Assembly: GCF_002760615.1 (NCBI RefSeq)
Contig: NZ_AWWI01000176.1
Span: 1-64,000 of the forward strand
Reading direction: 5' to 3'
From: Puniceibacterium antarcticum
GTDB taxonomy: Bacteria; Pseudomonadota; Alphaproteobacteria; Rhodobacterales; Rhodobacteraceae
DNA: 64,000 bases
Part shown: piece after piece, positions 60,931 through 64,000 of the stretch
How positions within the stretch are numbered: position 1 is the first letter of the stretch
Layout: every line of letters starts with the position of its first letter
Program-made: the position numbers and the translations under genes
Notes under the pieces: model-generated
What the model was told of the DNA's origin: nothing
The model's database searches: none
Seen by the model: the letters and a program-made list of their open reading frames with translations, nothing else

Positions 60931-60961
60931 AAAGGCCGCATCCTCTGGATGCGGCCTTTTT
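60931..60961. terminator. Bidirectional terminator between rpsD and the DUF1127 gene
   Basis: AAAGGCCGCATCC (60931-60943) and GGATGCGGCCTTT (60947-60959) form a perfect 13-bp stem with loop TCT and T-runs on both strands. It can end rpsD and the convergent DUF1127 gene. Confidence 0.9.
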
Positions 60962-60993
60962 CAGTTCCGGTGGTAGGTCTGAGGCTTGATGCC

Positions 60994-61215
60994 TCAGACG
61001 TAGAACATGTCGCGGAAGACGTGGCGCACGATATCTTCGCGCTGCAGGCCGCGTGCGGCCAGTTCTGCGTCACTCATCGCGTTCAGGCGTTCGACTGCTT
61101 TCATACGACCGTTGCTTTCGGCAATGCGCACAAGAAAGTTCAGAATGCCTTCGAAAAAGTTGCCAACAGAGTGGCCGATGGAAGTGGAGGTCGATGTTGT
61201 TGCTGCGATAGACAT
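60994..61215 (-). CDS. DUF1127 (YjiS-like) small protein
   Basis: A 73-residue protein: a Ser/Thr-rich N-terminus, then the DUF1127 core RMKAVERLNAMSDAELAARGLQREDIVRHVFRD with an Arg-rich helix. DUF1127 proteins are small RNA-linked or stress-linked factors (phosphate, RNA turnover) in alphaproteobacteria; the exact role of this one is not known. It is monocistronic on the minus strand with a long upstream gap to preT. Confidence 0.88.
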   Translation of the reverse strand: MSIAATTSTSTSIGHSVGNFFEGILNFLVRIAESNGRMKAVERLNAMSDAELAARGLQREDIVRHVFRDMFYV

Positions 61216-61551
61216 GGTTGAATTCCTAACTGTATGTCCCCCCGTTGAGTCCTAGATAACCTCGCTGCAGTGCAGCAACCACCCCAGGTTTCGAATAGCC
61301 GATGGCAGCTTTGTGCATGGCTGGAGTAGTGAAAATTTAAGCTTTGGCCATGTTCAGTTGTTGTCCAAATCTTATTTGGGCGGTGAACGGGTTGGTCGGC
61401 TGTGCCCAGAAACTCTGTTTGCCAGTCCCCGATCCGGTGCTTTTCAGCGCGAAGAGAGACAACGCGCGTTTCCATTTCGCCTAAATTTTACCAGTTGATA
61501 AAAAAAATCACCTGTGCCAGCTTTTTCTCAACAGCACAGCGGAGGTGAGAC
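61216..61551. promoter_or_regulatory. Divergent region between the DUF1127 gene and preT
   Basis: A 336-bp gap with no convincing gene. It holds GCTGCAGTGCAGC (61264-61276) close to the DUF1127 start and the RutR-like palindrome (61486-61503) close to preT. The stretch 61480-61530 is AT-rich and probably contains the preT promoter. Confidence 0.45.
61486..61503. promoter_or_regulatory. Candidate RutR-type operator upstream of preT
   Basis: TTTTACCAGTTGATAAAA is an 18-bp near-palindrome (one mismatched pair). Its core TTTACCA-GT-TGATAAA resembles the RutR operator TTGACCA-N2-TGGTCAA. RutR is the pyrimidine-degradation regulator, and the adjacent genes degrade pyrimidines. The site lies 49-66 bp before the preT start. 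The match is imperfect. Confidence 0.45.
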
Positions 61552-62886
61552 ATGCACGCAAAAGCTTATGCACAAGGGGTGACGGCGGGGCGGCTTGATC
61601 CGTCGGAGTTAAGCGCCGGGTTCAGAGATCTGCATCCGGCACTCGATGATCACGAGGCGCTGGTGGCGGCGGATCGCTGCTATTTCTGCCATGATGCGCC
61701 TTGCATCACGGCCTGCCCGACGGATATCGACATCCCGCTGTTCATCCGCCAGATCGCCACGGGCACACCGGATGCGGCGGCCAGGACGATCCTCAGCCAG
61801 AACATTCTGGGGGGCATGTGCGCCCGGGTCTGTCCGACAGAGACGCTGTGCGAAGAAGCCTGTGTGCGCGAGATTGCCGAGGGCAAGCCGGTCGATATCG
61901 GGCGTTTGCAGCGCTACGCCACCGACGGGTTGATGGCGACAGGCGTGCATCCCTTTACCCGCGCGGCGGCCACCGGCAAGAAGGTCGCGGTTGTGGGGGC
62001 GGGGCCTGCTGGCCTTGCCTGCGCGCATCGGCTGGCGATGAAGGGCCACGATGTGGTGTTGTTCGATGCCCGCCCCAAGCCGGGCGGTCTGAATGAATAT
62101 GGTATCGCGGCCTATAAATCGACTGAGGATTTCGCGGCGCGCGAAGTGGATTGGCTGATGCAGATCGGCGGCATCCAGCTGGAAACCGGCAAGGCGCTGG
62201 GGCGGGATATCACCCTGCAGGAGCTGCGCGCGGACCATGATGCCGTTTTCCTTGGCATCGGTCTGGGCGGGGTCAATGGGCTGGACGCGCCGGGGGCTGA
62301 CAAGGAGGGCGTTCTGGATGCGGTCGGATTTATCGCGGATCTGCGGCAGTCTGCAGATCTGTCGGGGCTGCCGATTGGGCGTGATGTGGTGGTCATTGGT
62401 GGCGGGATGACGGCGGTGGATGCGGCGGTGCAGGCGAAACTGCTGGGCGCGCTGAATGTGACAATGGTCTATCGGCGCGGTCGGGCGCGCATGAACGCGA
62501 GCCGGTTCGAGCAGGATCTTGCGGCGGCCAAGGGTGTGCGGATCATCACCAACGCGAGCCCGGTGGCGGTGCATGGCAACGGCGCGGTGCGTGAGATCGA
62601 GTTCGAATACACCGATGATGCACTGGCGCCCACGGGTGAGCGGTTTCGCATTGCCGCCGATCAGGTGTTCAAGGCGATTGGCCAGACGCTGGAGGGTGAC
62701 GCCTTGCCGGATCTTGAGGGGCGCAAGATTGCCATTTCGGGTGCTGGCCGCACCTCGGTCATCGGGGTGTGGGCCGGTGGGGATTGTGCTGCGGGCGGGG
62801 ATGATCTGACCGTGACGGCTGTGGCCGAAGGGCGCGATGCGGCTGAGGACATTCACATCGCGCTGATGGGCGCAACGGCGGGTTGA
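61552..62886 (+). CDS. preT: NAD-dependent dihydropyrimidine dehydrogenase subunit PreT
   Basis: A 444-residue flavoprotein of the GltD/PreT type. N-terminal iron-sulfur cysteines lie in CYFCHDAPCITACPTDI and GGMCARVCPTETLCEEACV (about 43-110). An FAD-binding motif follows (VAVVGAGPAGLACAHRLA, near 145-160), then an NAD-binding motif (VVVIGGGMTAVDAAVQAKLLG). It supplies electrons to PreA for reduction of uracil and thymine, the first step of reductive pyrimidine breakdown. GGAGGTGAG precedes the ATG. PreA follows 12 bases downstream. Confidence 0.9.
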   Translation: MHAKAYAQGVTAGRLDPSELSAGFRDLHPALDDHEALVAADRCYFCHDAPCITACPTDIDIPLFIRQIATGTPDAAARTILSQNILGGMCARVCPTETLCEEACVREIAEGKPVDIGRLQRYATDGLMATGVHPFTRAAATGKKVAVVGAGPAGLACAHRLAMKGHDVVLFDARPKPGGLNEYGIAAYKSTEDFAAREVDWLMQIGGIQLETGKALGRDITLQELRADHDAVFLGIGLGGVNGLDAPGADKEGVLDAVGFIADLRQSADLSGLPIGRDVVVIGGGMTAVDAAVQAKLLGALNVTMVYRRGRARMNASRFEQDLAAAKGVRIITNASPVAVHGNGAVREIEFEYTDDALAPTGERFRIAADQVFKAIGQTLEGDALPDLEGRKIAISGAGRTSVIGVWAGGDCAAGGDDLTVTAVAEGRDAAEDIHIALMGATAG

Positions 62887-62898
62887 GGGAGAGACGAT

Positions 62899-64000
62899 AT
62901 GGCTGATCTGACAACGAATTTTGTGGGCATCAAAAGCCCGAACCCCTTCTGGCTGGCCTCGGCCCCGCCCACGGACAAGGAATACAACGTCCGCCGCGCC
63001 TATGAGGCGGGCTGGGGCGGGGTGGTCTGGAAGACGCTGGGCGAGGCCGGACCGCCGGTCGTCAACGTCAATGGCCCGCGCTATGGCGCGATCTGGGGGG
63101 CCGACCGGCGTCTGTTGGGGCTGAACAATATCGAGCTGATCACCGACCGGCCACTGGAGGTGAACCTGCGCGAGATCAAGGCGGTCAAACGGGATTATCC
63201 CGACCGGGCGATGATTGTGTCGCTTATGGTGCCCTGCGAGGAGGCGGCCTGGAAGGCGATCCTGCCGCTGGTCGAAGAAACCGGCGCGGATGGGGTCGAG
63301 CTGAACTTTGGCTGTCCGCATGGCATGTCCGAGCGGGGCATGGGATCGGCCGTCGGACAGGTGCCCGAATATATCGAGATGGTCACGCGCTGGGTGAAGC
63401 AGAACACGCGGATGCCCTGTATCGTCAAGCTCACGCCCAATATCACCGATATCAAGCAGCCGGCACTTGCGGCGCTGCGGGGCGGGGCGGATGCGGTCAG
63501 CCTGATCAACACGATCAATTCGATCACCTCGGTTGATCTGGATCTCTTTGCGCCGGAGCCGACGATTGATGGCAAGGGCGCGCATGGGGGCTATTGCGGA
63601 CCGGCGGTGAAGCCGATTGCGCTGAACATGGTGGCGGAAATTGCCCGCACGCCCGAGATGGCGCATCTGCCGATCAGCGGCATTGGCGGCGTGACCACCT
63701 GGAAGGATGCGGCGGAGTTCATGGCGCTGGGGGCCGGCAATGTGCAGGTCTGCACGGCGGCGATGACCTATGGGTTCAAGGTGGTGCAGGAGATGATTTC
63801 GGGTCTGTCCGACTATATGGACAAGAAGGGGATGGTCGCGACGTCCGAACTGGTGCGCAAGGCGGTGCCGAACCTGAGTGACTGGCAGCATCTGAACCTG
63901 AATTACATCGCCAAGGCCAAGATCAATCAGGACCTGTGCATTTCCTGCGGGCGGTGCTTTGCGGCCTGCGAGGACACCTCGCATCAGGCGATTGCCATGT
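62899..64000 (+). CDS. preA: NAD-dependent dihydropyrimidine dehydrogenase subunit PreA (partial)
   Basis: The frame is open to the end of the window (367 residues seen). It is a dihydroorotate-dehydrogenase-fold FMN enzyme: SPNPFWLASAPPT, VELNFGCPHGMSERGMG, the VSLINTINSI and GGYCGPAVKPIALN segments, and PISGIGGVTTWKDAAEFM. A C-terminal ferredoxin-type iron-sulfur motif begins at CISCGRCFAACEDTSHQ, where the sequence ends. It reduces uracil/thymine to dihydro-forms with electrons from PreT. GAGGGAGAG precedes the ATG. Confidence 0.93.
   Translation, partial: MADLTTNFVGIKSPNPFWLASAPPTDKEYNVRRAYEAGWGGVVWKTLGEAGPPVVNVNGPRYGAIWGADRRLLGLNNIELITDRPLEVNLREIKAVKRDYPDRAMIVSLMVPCEEAAWKAILPLVEETGADGVELNFGCPHGMSERGMGSAVGQVPEYIEMVTRWVKQNTRMPCIVKLTPNITDIKQPALAALRGGADAVSLINTINSITSVDLDLFAPEPTIDGKGAHGGYCGPAVKPIALNMVAEIARTPEMAHLPISGIGGVTTWKDAAEFMALGAGNVQVCTAAMTYGFKVVQEMISGLSDYMDKKGMVATSELVRKAVPNLSDWQHLNLNYIAKAKINQDLCISCGRCFAACEDTSHQAIAM

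Noticed and set aside
61609-63984. Long minus-strand open frame opposite preT-preA
   Set aside because: It is antisense to clear flavoprotein and FMN-enzyme genes with intact cofactor motifs.
1-64000. Prophage, integrative element, CRISPR array, rRNA or tRNA genes
   Set aside because: I saw no integrase, transposase, phage structural genes, regular spacer-repeat arrays or RNA gene signatures on reading through the window; short RNAs could still be missed.

Overview
The window is a 64 kb piece of a high-GC alphaproteobacterial chromosome, most likely a marine member of the Rhodobacterales (Roseobacter group). Pointers are the petP/petR-type MarR plus response-regulator pair, the alphaproteobacterial aa3 oxidase subunit IV, a decaprenyl-type prenyl synthase, PHB genes, a taurine uptake and transamination locus, an ectoine-hydrolase-type enzyme and a CtrA-type TTAA-N7-TTAA box. 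Genes are dense and mostly housekeeping. I see no prophage, integrase, transposase, CRISPR array, tRNA or rRNA.

Layout. 1-2.6 kb: end of an FAD oxidoreductase, a MocR-type PLP regulator and a Tat-exported metallo-beta-lactamase-fold protein. 2.8-11.9 kb: a catabolic and transport block. An ectoine-hydrolase-like M24 protein, an ArgE-like deacetylase and an FCD-type GntR regulator run leftward; a Pot-type ABC importer with an embedded DUF1330 protein runs rightward. 12-23.3 kb: an Aer-like PAS protein, ilvE, petP-petR, a histone-deacetylase-fold hydrolase, xseB-ispA-dxs (isoprenoid supply), an SDR protein, a lytic transglycosylase lipoprotein, amn and an HU gene. 23.5-29.2 kb: a GNAT enzyme, then tpa divergent from tauABC. 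29.3-35.6 kb: a uracil-DNA glycosylase, moaB and a two-gene RND efflux system. 35.6-41 kb: a DsbD-N-like exported protein, YqgE, an acyl-CoA dehydrogenase with an MBL hydrolase, the tiny cytochrome aa3 subunit IV gene and a cysteine/histidine lipoprotein. 41-46.3 kb: azlCD, then a molybdenum-cofactor run fdhD-mobA-mobB-moeA in which moeA is fused to an extra N-terminal domain. 46.5-55.1 kb: greA with a membrane protein, ETF-QO, a TPR protein and ispE, the decaprenyl synthase, and small conserved proteins. 55.2-59.0 kb: an MhqD/MhqO-like pair and phaB/phaA. 59.1-64 kb: an EAL protein, rpsD, a DUF1127 protein and the NAD-dependent dihydropyrimidine dehydrogenase pair preT-preA (preA runs off the window).

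The strongest unexplained signals are non-coding. A 212-bp intergenic unit with 17-nt terminal inverted repeats (16 of 17 pairing) lies at 46289-46500. Clustered AT-rich hairpins occur at three separate loci (23.4, 29.2 and 43.0 kb). Candidate operators match the neighbouring gene functions: a TNGT-N2-ACNA palindrome between the M24/ArgE/GntR operon and the transporter, TauR-like direct repeats between tpa and tauA, a RutR-like palindrome before preT, and a CtrA box before a DUF465 gene. The gene-level oddity with most biological promise is the coupling of an ectoine-hydrolase-like enzyme to an ArgE-type deacetylase, where DoeB would be expected, next to a Pot-type importer.
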